A stretch of 36,523 nucleotides of DNA from Devosia marina (GCF_009758415.1 NZ_WQRF01000014.1:1-36523), one strand, 5' to 3'; counted from the stretch's first letter, positions 15,154 through 24,150 are shown. Numbers and translations: made by a program. Notes: generated by a model from the letters alone, not told the origin.

Positions 15154-16199
15154 CCCCGGTGAACGAGATGACCCTCCTTCGGCCTGACGACTGGCACGTG
15201 CACCTTCGGGATGGGGCCATGCTGCAGATGGCGCTGCCATGGACGGCGAGCACCTTCGGCCGCGCCATTATCATGCCCAATCTCGATCCGCCGATCACGA
15301 CGGCTGCCCAAGCTGCGGCGTATCGCGATCGGATCCGGCGCGTCTTGCCCGACGGCTCCAGGTTCGTGCCGCTGATGACCTGCTTCCTCACCGATGAGAC
15401 CGATCCAGTGGAGGTAGCTCGAGGCTTCGCCGAGGGAGTTATCACCGCGGTCAAGATGTATCCGGCGCGCAGCACGACCAATTCCGCCGCCGGTGTCACG
15501 AATGTCCGCCGGGTCTATCCGGTGTTGGAGCGGATGCAGGCCATCGGCATGCCGCTTCTGGTCCATGGCGAGGTGGCCGACGGCGAGGTCGACGTCTTCG
15601 ACAGGGAGAAGGCGTTCATAGACCGGGTGCTTGTCCGGCTGCGGTCCGATTTCCCGGCGCTGCGGATCGTCCTGGAGCACATCACGACCGCCGAAGCCGT
15701 GGACTATGTGCAGGACGCCGAGGGGCCCATCGGAGCCACCATTACTGTTCATCATTTGATGATCAATCGCAACGCGATGTTCGCGGGCGGTATCCGGCCG
15801 CATATGTTCTGTTTGCCCGTGGCCAAGCGGGAGGGCCATCGCCTCGCATTAAGGAACGCCGCGACCTCCGGCAACCCCCGCTTCTTCCTCGGCACGGATT
15901 CGGCGCCGCACCTGGTCCGGGACAAGGAATCGGCCTGCGGCTGCGCCGGCATCTTTACGGCGCCGGTTGCGCTCGAATTGTACGCCCAGGTCTTTGATGA
16001 GGAAGGGGCGCTCGATCGGCTCGAAGCCTTCGCGTCGCTCAACGGCGCACGTTTTTACGGCCTGCCGCCCAATACCGAGACCGTCACGCTCGTGCAGTCA
16101 GCTTGGAAGCCGCCCGAAACCCAGCCGGTTGGAAGGGAGCAGGTGCGGGTGTTCTGCCCGGAAGGCGTGGTCCGTTGGCGCATTGCGCCGACGGATTGA
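15150..16199 (+). CDS. pyrC: Dihydroorotase, E. coli-like class II
   Basis: Converts carbamoyl-aspartate to dihydroorotate in pyrimidine synthesis. The GTG at 15150 is chosen because GGAG precedes it, it overlaps the previous stop by 4 bp, and the numbering then matches the E. coli enzyme exactly: H16 and H18 ([10 protein letters not shown]), carbamylated K102 (AVKMYP), H139 (LVHGEV), H177 (LEHIT) and D250 (GTDSAPH). All zinc ligands and the catalytic aspartate are present in this 349-residue protein. Rhizobiales normally use a longer, different dihydroorotase class, so this looks acquired from a gammaproteobacterial-type source. It is followed by ilvD after 37 bp. Confidence 0.95.
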   Translation: MTPVNEMTLLRPDDWHVHLRDGAMLQMALPWTASTFGRAIIMPNLDPPITTAAQAAAYRDRIRRVLPDGSRFVPLMTCFLTDETDPVEVARGFAEGVITAVKMYPARSTTNSAAGVTNVRRVYPVLERMQAIGMPLLVHGEVADGEVDVFDREKAFIDRVLVRLRSDFPALRIVLEHITTAEAVDYVQDAEGPIGATITVHHLMINRNAMFAGGIRPHMFCLPVAKREGHRLALRNAATSGNPRFFLGTDSAPHLVRDKESACGCAGIFTAPVALELYAQVFDEEGALDRLEAFASLNGARFYGLPPNTETVTLVQSAWKPPETQPVGREQVRVFCPEGVVRWRIAPTD

Positions 16200-16236
16200 A
16201 AGCAACGGATCCCTATTCACAAACCGAGGCCGACCC

Positions 16237-17958
16237 ATGACACATAGCTTCGACAAATCCAGGCTGCCGAGTCGCCACACGACCGTTGGTCCCGAGCGCG
16301 CGCCGCATCGTTCGTTCCTCTACGCCATGGGGCTGACCGAAAAGGAGATTGCCCAGCCCTTTGTCGGCGTCGCCACCTGCTGGAACGAGGCGGCGCCGTG
16401 CAACATCGCGCTCAGCCGCCAGGCGCAGGCGGTCAAGCTGGGCGTCAAGGCGGCCGGCGGCACGCCGCGCGAGTTCACCACCATCACCGTGACCGACGGC
16501 ATCGCCATGGGTCACCAGGGCATGAAGTCGTCGCTGGTGAGCCGGGAAGTGATCGCCGATTCGATCGAGCTCACCATGCGCGGCCATTGCTACGACGCGC
16601 TGGTTGGCCTTGCCGGCTGTGACAAGTCGCTGCCCGGCATGATGATGGCGATGGTCCGCCTCAACGTCCCGAGCGTGTTCCTTTACGGCGGAACAATCCT
16701 GCCCGGGCGCTTCCGCGGCAAGGACGTCACCGTGCAGGACGTCTACGAAGCGGTGGGCGGCTATCAGGCTGGCCAGATTTCCGCTGACGAGCTGCACGCG
16801 CTCGAATGTGTCGCTTGCCCTTCCGCAGGCTCCTGCGGCGGCCAGTTCACCGCCAATACCATGGCCTGCGTCTCCGAAGCGCTTGGGCTCGCACTGCCCG
16901 GTTCGGCCGGTACCCCGGCGCCCTACGAGAGCCGCGACGCCTTCGCGGAAGCGTCCGGCAAGGCCGTGATGAACCTGCTGGCGCGCGATCTCAGGCCGCG
17001 CGACATCGTCACCCGCAAGGCACTGGAGAACGCCGCTACCGTGGTGGCGGCTTCTGGCGGCTCGACCAATGCGGCGCTGCACTTGCCGGCGATCGCGCAC
17101 GAGGCGGGCATCGACTTCGACCTGCATGCGGTCGCCGAGATCTTCAAGCGCACGCCCTACATCGCCGATCTCAAACCCGGTGGGCGCTACCTTGCCAAGG
17201 ATCTGTTCGAGATCGGCGGCGTGTCGGTGCTGCTGAAGGCGCTGCTCGACGGCGGCTATCTGCACGGCGACTGCATCACGGTGACAGGCAAGATGATCGC
17301 CGAGAACCTGGCCGACGTGGCCTTCCCGACCGACCAGGACATCGTTCGCCCGATCTCCGACCCGATCACCACCACCGGCGGCGTGGCCGGTCTGCGCGGC
17401 ACGCTCGCCCCCGAGGGCGCGATCGTCAAGGTGGCTGGTATGACGAACCTCCAATTCCGCGGGCCGGCCCGGTGCTTCGACTCCGAGGAAGCGGCCTTCG
17501 ACGCCGTCCAGAAGCGTAAATACCAGCCGGGGGAGGTCATCGTCATTCGCTATGAAGGGCCAAAAGGCGGGCCCGGCATGCGCGAGATGCTGGCGACCAC
17601 GGCAGCCGTTTACGGCCAGGGCATGGGCGACAAGGTGGCGCTCGTCACCGACGGGCGCTTCTCCGGCGCCACGCGCGGCTTCTGCATTGGGCATGTCGAT
17701 CCGGAAGCGGCCGTTGGCGGCCCGATCGCATTGCTGAAGGACGGTGACATCATCGCCATCGATGCCGAGGCGGGTACGCTTGACGTCGAGCTCTCGGCCG
17801 AGGAGCTGGAGGTTCGGCGCAAGGACTGGGGACCGCGTCGCCACGACTTCCAGTCGGGGGCGCTTTGGAAATTTGCGCAGACCGTGGGGCCCGCCTCGAA
17901 AGGCGCGGTCACCCACCCTGGGTCCGCCGCGGAGACGCACTGCTATGCCGACATTTGA
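16237..17958 (+). CDS. ilvD: Dihydroxy-acid dehydratase
   Basis: Dehydrates 2,3-dihydroxy acids in valine, isoleucine and pantothenate synthesis, using an iron-sulfur cluster and Mg2+. The 573-residue protein is full length. Cysteines expected at the cluster are C48 and C56 ([12 protein letters not shown]), C128 ([12 protein letters not shown]) and C200 ([16 protein letters not shown]). The C-terminal [17 protein letters not shown] motif is also intact. No strong ribosome site precedes ATG 16237, so coupling to pyrC is plausible. A long open frame on the opposite strand is a codon-bias shadow. The cluster makes this enzyme type sensitive to oxidants and metals, relevant to the neighbouring chromate genes. 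Confidence 0.95.
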   Translation: MTHSFDKSRLPSRHTTVGPERAPHRSFLYAMGLTEKEIAQPFVGVATCWNEAAPCNIALSRQAQAVKLGVKAAGGTPREFTTITVTDGIAMGHQGMKSSLVSREVIADSIELTMRGHCYDALVGLAGCDKSLPGMMMAMVRLNVPSVFLYGGTILPGRFRGKDVTVQDVYEAVGGYQAGQISADELHALECVACPSAGSCGGQFTANTMACVSEALGLALPGSAGTPAPYESRDAFAEASGKAVMNLLARDLRPRDIVTRKALENAATVVAASGGSTNAALHLPAIAHEAGIDFDLHAVAEIFKRTPYIADLKPGGRYLAKDLFEIGGVSVLLKALLDGGYLHGDCITVTGKMIAENLADVAFPTDQDIVRPISDPITTTGGVAGLRGTLAPEGAIVKVAGMTNLQFRGPARCFDSEEAAFDAVQKRKYQPGEVIVIRYEGPKGGPGMREMLATTAAVYGQGMGDKVALVTDGRFSGATRGFCIGHVDPEAAVGGPIALLKDGDIIAIDAEAGTLDVELSAEELEVRRKDWGPRRHDFQSGALWKFAQTVGPASKGAVTHPGSAAETHCYADI

Positions 17959-18111
17959 AAGCCGGGCGAAGCTGAATGCCCCACGGCCATTCGCGGCTGC
18001 ACGCACCGTGTCGTGGCGACCTGGCCGCGCGCCGCCTCTGCAAGTGACTCTTGGAAGCTCAAGAAGCCGCCATCTTCTCGGCGGCCGCACAAGTCGAGAG
18101 ACCATGCTGAT

Positions 18112-19044
18112 ATGACAGTCATCGAAGCTCCCAGCCGAGTTGATGAACGATTCTCGCACATACGCCGGCTCGAGGCCGAGTCGATCGCCATTATCCGCGA
18201 GGTTGCCGCCTGTTTTCAGCGGCCCGTGCTGCTCTACTCGATCGGCAAGGACAGCTCGGTCCTGCTGCATCTGGCGCAAAAGGCATTCGTACCGGCACCG
18301 CTGTGGTTCCCGGTGCTGCATGTCGATACCGGATGGAAGTTCCGGGAAATGATCGCCCACCGCGACAGCACAGCCGCGCGCCTTGGCTTCGAACTCCTGG
18401 TTCACACGAACGAGGAAGCCGCGCGCGCTGGCATCACGCCGTTCACCGCATCTTCGGCGGTCTACAACCATGCGATGAAGACCGAGGGACTGAAGCAAGC
18501 AATGGCGCGCTGGGGTTTCGATGCCGCGATCGGCGGCGCACGCCGCGACGAGGAGAAGTCGCGCGCCAAGGAGCGCATTTTCTCACACCGCAACCCAGCG
18601 CAGCGCTGGGAGCCAAAGACGCAGCGGCCGGAGTTCTGGCATGCTTGGAACACGCGCCTCGCCCCCGGCGAGTCGATGCGTGTATTTCCGCTGTCAAATT
18701 GGACCGAGCGCGACGTCTGGGACTACATCTGGATCGAAGGCATCTCCCTCGTTCCCCTTTACTTCGCGAAACCTCGGCTCGTCATTCGGCGCCAAGACAC
18801 CTGGATCATGGTGGACGACGACCGCATGCCGCTCGAGGCGGGAGAGTCCCCCGAAAAGAGGTCGGTCCGGTTCCGCTCCATCGGCTGCTATCCCTATACC
18901 GGCGCGATCGATAGCACAGCCGCCACGCTCGCCGAGATCCTGCTTGAGATGCGGTCGACGCGCATGAGCGAGCGCCATGGACGCTTGATCGACCACGACC
19001 AGGCCGGATCGATGGAGCGCAAGAAGCAGGAAGGATATTTCTGA
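18112..19044 (+). CDS. cysD: Sulfate adenylyltransferase small subunit
   Basis: The catalytic, PP-loop subunit of ATP sulfurylase, which with the GTPase subunit makes adenylylsulfate from sulfate and ATP. The 310-residue protein starts at ATG 18112. The PP-loop is [10 protein letters not shown] beginning at residue 43. [36 protein letters not shown] and the C-terminal [12 protein letters not shown] with a final [10 protein letters not shown] are typical of CysD/NodP. Its stop codon overlaps the cysNC start (ATGA), the usual coupling. The 153 bp upstream of it has no gene and may carry a promoter of its own. Confidence 0.95.
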   Translation: MTVIEAPSRVDERFSHIRRLEAESIAIIREVAACFQRPVLLYSIGKDSSVLLHLAQKAFVPAPLWFPVLHVDTGWKFREMIAHRDSTAARLGFELLVHTNEEAARAGITPFTASSAVYNHAMKTEGLKQAMARWGFDAAIGGARRDEEKSRAKERIFSHRNPAQRWEPKTQRPEFWHAWNTRLAPGESMRVFPLSNWTERDVWDYIWIEGISLVPLYFAKPRLVIRRQDTWIMVDDDRMPLEAGESPEKRSVRFRSIGCYPYTGAIDSTAATLAEILLEMRSTRMSERHGRLIDHDQAGSMERKKQEGYF

Positions 19045-20969
19045 TGCGCGACACGCCCCATCAGATGCCGGAAGAGGAAAGCCCGGACGCTATCATCGCC
19101 CGCGTCATCGCCGCCGAGCAAGCCAAGTCGCAGCTTCGCCTGTTGACGTGCGGCAGCGTCGATGACGGCAAATCCACGCTGCTCGGACGAACCCTCTACG
19201 ACGCCGACTGCGTCTACGAGGACCAGCTTGCGCGCCTGTTCAATGAGAGCAGAGGCCGCGTGCCGGAGGGCGACCTCGACTTCGCGCTGCTGCTCGACGG
19301 GCTCATGTCCGAGCGCGAGCAGGGCATCACGATCGACGTTGCCTGGCGATTCTTCGAAACCGACAAGCGCAAGTTCGTCGTCGCCGACTGTCCGGGCCAC
19401 GAGCAATACACGCGCAACATGGCCACCGGCGCATCGCAGGCGGATGCCGCCTTGCTGCTGATCGACGCGCGCAAGGGCGTCCTCACCCAGACGCGACGTC
19501 ATGCTCATATCCTCGCCTTGATGGGCATCCGCCACGTCGCCGTGGCGGTGAACAAGATGGACCTGGTTGGCTTCGACCGCACTGCGTTCGAGCGTCATGC
19601 GGCCGAGATTGCCGACCTTGCCGAAGCGCTCGGCTTCACCGACGCGGTTGCCATCCCGGTCTCGGCGCTCAAGGGCGACAATGTGCTGACCCGCTCGGCC
19701 GCGATGCCCTGGTTCGACGGCCCTACGATCATTGAATGGCTGGAGTCGGTCGACGTCGCCGCCGCCGTCGTCAGGGGACCGTTCCGCATGCCGGTGCAAT
19801 GGGTCAGTCGCGCCGGCCAGGATTTTCGCGGCTACTGCGGACGGATCGTCCGCGGCCGGGTGCGACCGGGAGACGAGTTGATGGTGACCCGCTCCGGCGC
19901 GCGTGCCGTCGTCGCTCGGATCATGCCGGAATATGATTTGGGCCAGGCCGTCGCCGGGCAGTCGGTCACGCTGGTGCTCGACCGCGACGTAGACGTAAGC
20001 CGTGGCGACGTGCTGGCTGCGGCCGATAGGCCGCCCGTCATCGCGGATCAGTTTCAGGCGCATCTGCTGTCGTTGGGCGAGGCGCCCATGATCCCCGGCC
20101 GCCAATACCTGATGCGACTCGGCACCGACGAAGTGCCGGTGAGCATCACAGCACTGAAGCATCGGATCGACATCGACACGCGTGCGCATCTGGCTGCCCG
20201 TCAGCTCGCAATGAACGAACTCGCGGTCGTGAACCTCGCTGCCGATCGCCCAGTGGCCTTCGACCCTTATGCCGAGAACCGCGACATGGGCGGCTTCGTG
20301 CTGGTCGATCGCATCACCCATGCCACGGTGGGCGCTGGGATGATCGACTTCGCGCTGCGGCGCGCCGGCAATATCCCCTGGCAAGCCTTCGATACCGCTC
20401 CCGATGCGCGCGCCGCGGCGCAGGGGCAGCGCCCGGCGATCCTGTGGTTCACCGGACTGTCGGGGGCTGGCAAGTCGACGATTGCGAACATCGTCGACCG
20501 CAAGCTGATGGCCACCGGCTTCCATCCATTTGTGCTGGACGGCGACAATGTCCGCCACGGGCTCAATCGCGATCTCGGCTTCACCGAGGCGGATCGGGTC
20601 GAGAACATCCGCCGCATGGCCGAGGTCGCCAAGCTGATGGCCGATGCCGGGCTTGTCGTGCTGGTCTGCGCGATCTCACCCTACGCGCGCGACCGGGCGC
20701 TCGCCCGTGAGATCGCCGGCAGCCATCCATTCTATGAGATCTTTGTCGATGCGCCGCTGACGGTGGCGGAAGCGCGCGATCCCAAGGGGCTTTATGCGAA
20801 GGCCCGGGCGGGAAAAATCGCAAATGTTCCAGGCATCGATGTGCCCTACGAGGCGCCGGAGGCGCCGGAATTGCGGCTCACCTCCCACGACGCGCCAGCC
20901 GAGGCGCTGGCCGATCGGGTTCTCCATCTCTTGCAACTCGGCCGGACCCTCAAAGTAACCGATAACTAG
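19044..20969 (+). CDS. cysNC: Bifunctional sulfate adenylyltransferase GTPase subunit / APS kinase
   Basis: A 641-residue fusion, as in rhizobial CysNC/NodQ. The N-terminal part is an EF-Tu-like GTPase: GSVDDGKST at residues 37-45, DCPGHEQYTRNM, and NKMDLV. Beta-barrel domains follow to about residue 450. The C-terminal part is adenylylsulfate kinase with P-loop GLSGAGKST at 471-479 and DGDNVRHGLNRDLGF, which phosphorylates APS to PAPS. With CysD it activates sulfate for assimilation or for sulfation. No reductase (cysH, cysIJ) or sulfotransferase is seen in the window, so the destination of PAPS is not given by context. Confidence 0.95.
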   Translation: MRDTPHQMPEEESPDAIIARVIAAEQAKSQLRLLTCGSVDDGKSTLLGRTLYDADCVYEDQLARLFNESRGRVPEGDLDFALLLDGLMSEREQGITIDVAWRFFETDKRKFVVADCPGHEQYTRNMATGASQADAALLLIDARKGVLTQTRRHAHILALMGIRHVAVAVNKMDLVGFDRTAFERHAAEIADLAEALGFTDAVAIPVSALKGDNVLTRSAAMPWFDGPTIIEWLESVDVAAAVVRGPFRMPVQWVSRAGQDFRGYCGRIVRGRVRPGDELMVTRSGARAVVARIMPEYDLGQAVAGQSVTLVLDRDVDVSRGDVLAAADRPPVIADQFQAHLLSLGEAPMIPGRQYLMRLGTDEVPVSITALKHRIDIDTRAHLAARQLAMNELAVVNLAADRPVAFDPYAENRDMGGFVLVDRITHATVGAGMIDFALRRAGNIPWQAFDTAPDARAAAQGQRPAILWFTGLSGAGKSTIANIVDRKLMATGFHPFVLDGDNVRHGLNRDLGFTEADRVENIRRMAEVAKLMADAGLVVLVCAISPYARDRALAREIAGSHPFYEIFVDAPLTVAEARDPKGLYAKARAGKIANVPGIDVPYEAPEAPELRLTSHDAPAEALADRVLHLLQLGRTLKVTDN

Positions 20970-21035
20970 GGAGCCTTCGCCCAATGTACAGCACCGCGGA
21001 CAGCCATTTCCGAATCGACGCGGGGTCGCGCCTCC

Positions 21036-21953
21036 ATGCCGATCCCTGATCCCCGCGACACCCTCTCTCACGCGCTTCCCGATCAGGCCGGCGGCGACCA
21101 ATTTCATCTGGCGGGCGCAAGGGCCGTGATCGCCACGATGCACGGCAAGGAGCGTGTGATCGCCCCGTTGCTCACCGAGGCGCTTGGCCTCGATTGCGTT
21201 GTGCCGGGGGCCTTCGATACCGACCGCTTCGGGACCTTCACCCGCGAGATCGAGCGGACCGGCACGCAGCTCGACGCCGCGCGTGCCAAGATCGCCGCGG
21301 CGTTCGAGCATGAACCGCACACCCGTGTGGCTATCGCAAGCGAGGGCAGCTTCGGGCCACACCCATGGATTCCGTTCGCCCCGCTCGGCCGCGAGCTCGT
21401 GCTGCTTGTCGACCGGCAGACTGGGCTTGAGATTACGGGCCACGATGCAACCATCGACACTCACTTCGCCCACCGTGTCGTCGACGGCCCCGCTGCGGCC
21501 TTCGCGTTCGCCGAACGGATGCAATTTCCCGAGCATGGCTTGATTGTGATGGGTTGCCGCGGCGACCAACCGGCACCGGACATTGCGCTATGGAAAGGAA
21601 TTGTTGCTGCTGACGCTCTCGATCGTGCCGTCCGCGAAGCCGTAGCGCGCTGTGGCGCGGCCTTCATCGAGACCGATATGCGCGCCCATTTCAACCCGAC
21701 CAGAATGCAGGCCATCGAGCGCGCCACCGTCGATCTCGTTCGCCGGTTTCGCAGCCGCTGCCCGGCTTGCGCCTATCCCGGCTTCGACGTCACCGAGCGC
21801 GTGCCTGGGTTACCTTGCGAATGGTGCGGCGAGCCGACCCAGGTGATTAAGGCGGAGGTCTTGAGCTGTGCGGCGTGCGGCCATCGCGTCGCACGGTCGG
21901 TTGCAGAACGTCCCACGGCCGATCCTGGACTGTGCAACCAGTGCAATCCTTGA
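21036..21953 (+). CDS. DUF6671 family protein with zinc-ribbon-like tail
   Basis: A 305-residue protein of unknown function. The N-terminal part begins with GARAVIATMHGKERVIAPLL and contains RVAIASEGSFGPHPWIPF and ELVLLVDRQTGLEI, recurring features of this family. The C-terminal 60 residues carry four CxxC pairs (RCPACAYPGF, LPCEWCGEPT, LSCAACGHRV, GLCNQCNP), consistent with one or two zinc ribbons. It is the last gene of the colinear metabolic run, 66 bp after cysNC. No catalytic assignment can be made. Confidence 0.7.
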   Translation: MPIPDPRDTLSHALPDQAGGDQFHLAGARAVIATMHGKERVIAPLLTEALGLDCVVPGAFDTDRFGTFTREIERTGTQLDAARAKIAAAFEHEPHTRVAIASEGSFGPHPWIPFAPLGRELVLLVDRQTGLEITGHDATIDTHFAHRVVDGPAAAFAFAERMQFPEHGLIVMGCRGDQPAPDIALWKGIVAADALDRAVREAVARCGAAFIETDMRAHFNPTRMQAIERATVDLVRRFRSRCPACAYPGFDVTERVPGLPCEWCGEPTQVIKAEVLSCAACGHRVARSVAERPTADPGLCNQCNP

Positions 21954-21990
21954 TCTCAGGATACCGTTCTGGCGACCCATCTTGCCGCGG

Positions 21991-22145
21991 TGCCAACGTC
22001 AGTGGCTCCCATGAACGCCTCGTGCGTGTCCCTCAACAGGGCCACTATCGGCCGCGCGAGGTAAGTACTCTCGTTCCATGGACAGAGGTCAGTTGCCAAA
22101 CGGCATGGCCAAGGATTCAAAGTGGGCCTTATTGCTGTAGTAGCC
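21991..22145. repeat. Repeat copy B, upstream of the MgtC-like gene
   Basis: Shares a 21-bp identical block (22011-22031 with 23510-23530) and adjoining similar sequence with the region after the MgtC-like gene. A second patch (about 22090-22136) matches 23537-23582 and 2751-2798. Minus-strand translation of the two copies gives the similar peptides RDTHEAFMGATDV and KDTHEAFIEASDV, hinting at former coding sequence. No intact gene lies in 21954-22158. Confidence 0.65.
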
Positions 22146-22158
22146 TGACCCGCCTACC

Positions 22159-23475
22159 GTGGGCCAACTCGTTTTTGCGGGTGCGGTAACATATGGCGGG
22201 ATATCCTTGGAAACCTCTCAGGCTTTATTGCTGCTCGAGGCCCTCGGCATCGGCCTTCTGATCGGGATCGAGCGCGAGCGGAATGCAGGCGAGCCCGGAG
22301 GCCCCGCCCCAGCAGGCGTGCGCACCTTCGCGCTCGCCTCGCTGACCGGCGCGCTGAGTCAGATTGCCGGGGGCTGGCCGATGCTCTCCGTCGCCCTCGC
22401 CGTCATCGGCGGCCTGCGCATGGTGACGCATCTGTCACAGCCAGATCGGCAGGCGGGCCTGACCACCAGCCTTGCGCTGCTGATCGTGGTCGTGCTGGGT
22501 GCGCTGTCGATCGACCACACCTTCCTCGCGGCGGCCTCAGGCGTTCTGGTCGCGGCGCTCTTGGCCGCGCGCACCGTGCTGCGCGAGTTCAGCCGCTCGG
22601 TACTCAACGATTTCGAGATCCGCGACGGGCTGATCCTGGGCGTCTCAGCGCTCTTGATCCTCCCGATCCTGCCGAACGAAGGCTTCGGTCCGGGCGGGGC
22701 GATCAACCCGCAGAACCTGTTCGTCATCATCATCCTTGTGATGGCGATCGGCGCGGTCAGCCACATCTGCACACGGGTCTTCGGTGACCGGCTGGGCCTG
22801 CCATTGAGCGGTTTTCTGTCCGGGTTCGTTTCAAGCACCGCGACCGTCGTCGCCATGGCGAGGAAAGTGCAGGATCGACCGGTCGAAACCTACCCGGCCG
22901 CCGCCGGTGCGACATTCTCCTCGGTCTCCTCGCTCGTGCAGACAGGGATCGTGCTGCTGTTCCTGAGCCCCTTGATGTTTTCGCTTGCAGCCCCGGTCCT
23001 GCTGGTCCCGATGGTGGTTACGCTGCTCTTCGGGGTGACGCTTGCGCGTTTCGGATTGCGCGACGGGGGCGAGGGCCAGGGGCTCGAACTTCCCAGCCGT
23101 ATCTTCAGCGTCCGGGAAGCCATCAACTTTGCCCTGATTGTGGCCACGGTGATCGTCGTTTCCGCCTTGTTGAACGACCGTTTCGGGAGCGAGGCCGTCC
23201 TCTTGTCAGCCGCGCTCGCGGGGCTCGTCAGCACCGGGTCCGCCGCGGTTGCGCTGGCCTCGCTGGTTGTGGCCGGGCAGTTGCCGGCGTCCGAGGCGGT
23301 CGTGCCGCTGGCAGCAGCGATCAGCGTGAATGCCGGTGTGCGGATCGTCCTGGCCCTGCGTGGAAGGGCGACGCCGTTCGGCTGGACGGTCGCCGGCGGC
23401 CTGCTGCTGACCGCCGCCGCTGTCTGGGCGGGGTGGTGGTTTGCAGCTGCCATCAGCAGCATGATCATGGCCTGA
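22159..23475 (+). CDS. MgtC-family membrane protein with DUF4010 domain
   Basis: A 438-residue, very hydrophobic protein with about twelve membrane helices. The N-terminal MgtC/SapB part has LEALGIGLLIGIERER and GVRTFALASLTGALSQIAGG. The DUF4010 part follows (FEIRDGLILGVSALLILPIL; LSGFLSGFVSSTATVVAMAR; REAINFALIVATVIVVSALL; AALAGLVSTGSAAVALASLV). Family members are linked to Mg2+ limitation or acid stress, but transport has not been shown for most of them. GTG 22159 gives the longest frame; TTG 22207, immediately before the first helix, is a credible alternative. The gene lies exactly between two copies of the same repeat. Confidence 0.85.
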   Translation: MGQLVFAGAVTYGGISLETSQALLLLEALGIGLLIGIERERNAGEPGGPAPAGVRTFALASLTGALSQIAGGWPMLSVALAVIGGLRMVTHLSQPDRQAGLTTSLALLIVVVLGALSIDHTFLAAASGVLVAALLAARTVLREFSRSVLNDFEIRDGLILGVSALLILPILPNEGFGPGGAINPQNLFVIIILVMAIGAVSHICTRVFGDRLGLPLSGFLSGFVSSTATVVAMARKVQDRPVETYPAAAGATFSSVSSLVQTGIVLLFLSPLMFSLAAPVLLVPMVVTLLFGVTLARFGLRDGGEGQGLELPSRIFSVREAINFALIVATVIVVSALLNDRFGSEAVLLSAALAGLVSTGSAAVALASLVVAGQLPASEAVVPLAAAISVNAGVRIVLALRGRATPFGWTVAGGLLLTAAAVWAGWWFAAAISSMIMA

Positions 23476-23485
23476 GCGTCGTGCC

Positions 23486-23600
23486 GCGTCGCGAACGTCA
23501 GAGGCTTCGATGAACGCCTCGTGCGTGTCCTTCAGGCCGTTGCCCAAACGGCATCCGCCAAGTTTCGAGGCGGACTCTTACTGCTGCGGTGCGGGTTGCG
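23486..23600. repeat. Repeat copy C, downstream of the MgtC-like gene
   Basis: The left part (23486-23536) matches repeat copy B before the MgtC-like gene, including the shared 21-bp block at 23510-23530. From 23537 it becomes the start of segmental duplicate C, which matches 2751-3169. The two repeat families therefore meet here. Confidence 0.7.
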
Positions 23601-23704
23601 GTGAGCCGCCGAACCAGCTGGTGGCATAGCCAATCACGATCAACTCGGCTAAGGCAACCAGACCTAACCAGAGGTTCCTCCCGAGATATTCATCATTTCC
23701 TCCT
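23578..23704 (-). pseudogene. Frameshifted copy of the 39-residue membrane protein
   Basis: The minus strand encodes GRNLWLGLVALAELIVIGYA and then SWFGGSPQPAPQQ, clearly the same protein as at 2790-2909. After the ATG pair the frame reads MNISGG and then shifts: one base is missing compared with the intact copy in the codon before GRNLW. Translation from the normal start therefore ends after ten codons. A longer upstream frame reaches the helix without a credible start. Confidence 0.65.
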
Positions 23705-23865
23705 CCCTGCCCGTCGAGAATTTGGATAAGTCCAGACGACGTTTCAACGCAGTGGAATGCCTCGGTTGCACAGTGGCCCAAGCGCGAAACTCTGGAGAAG
23801 TCGATCAATGAATCCATGACATCGAGTCACGGATGCGACGTGGAATCGAAAGGAAAGCGCGCGGG

Positions 23866-23947
23866 TCAATGTTCAAGCTCGCGAACGACTCTTAGCCGGG
23901 CCGCAGCGGGCTCAGGGCAGGGCCTCGATCAGCGCCATTTCCGTGTC
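23866..23947 (-). pseudogene. Remnant of the LysR regulator 3' end
   Basis: The last codons of a LysR gene like that at 3080-3931 are recognisable (DTEMALIEA on the minus strand), with small deletions that break the frame. The remaining 750 bp of the gene are absent; at 23947 the sequence switches to an unrelated antiporter fragment. Confidence 0.7.
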
Positions 23948-24150
23948 AGTGCTCCTGCTGGGAGCGGTCGCCGGTTTGGTATTGCTCGCCGGAGGCGGGT
24001 AACTGCTGGTCGCATCCGCCATCAACCTTGCCGTGGGCCTCGACATTTCGGAAGCCGCTATCGGGCTCACAATCGTCGCTGTCAGGACCTCGCTGCCCGA
24101 ACTCGCCACCAGCCTGCTCGCGGCGCGTCGGAGGGAGTCCGGCAAGCGCC
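23948..24150 (+). pseudogene. Ca2+/Na+ antiporter (CaCA family) fragment with stop codon
   Basis: The plus strand encodes VLLLGAVAGLVLLAGGG, a TAA at 24000-24002, then LLVASAINLAVGLDISEAAI and GLTIVAVRTSLPELATSLLA. This is the first alpha-repeat of YrbG-like calcium/sodium exchangers, where VAxGTSxPEL is the ion-binding signature; here Gly is changed to Arg. The stop, the changed signature and the loss of everything after about residue 65 make it non-functional. From about 24150 to the terB start at 24387 I see no recognisable gene. Confidence 0.7.

Larger units (their letters stand above)
23537..23947. repeat. Segmental duplicate C of the left-flank LysR/small-protein region
   Basis: Corresponds to 2751-3169 in order and orientation: sequence beyond the small gene, the small membrane gene, its spacer (with a near-identical block around 23816-23875) and the last part of the LysR gene. 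It is shorter by several small deletions and both genes in it are broken. The homology ends sharply at 23947, where antiporter sequence starts. Confidence 0.85.

Noticed and set aside
16213..18498. 761-codon open frame on the minus strand opposite ilvD
   Set aside because: It lies fully opposite the unmistakable ilvD gene and the start of cysD, is rich in Arg/His/Gly, and has no recognisable motif: a shadow of high-GC codon use.
18894..20558. 554-codon minus-strand frame opposite cysNC
   Set aside because: Overlaps the well-supported cysNC gene throughout and lacks domain-like sequence.
18112..20969. Calling cysD-cysNC nodPQ (Nod-factor sulfation)
   Set aside because: The proteins would look the same, but no nodulation gene, nod box or sulfotransferase is in the window, so the general sulfate-activation names are safer.
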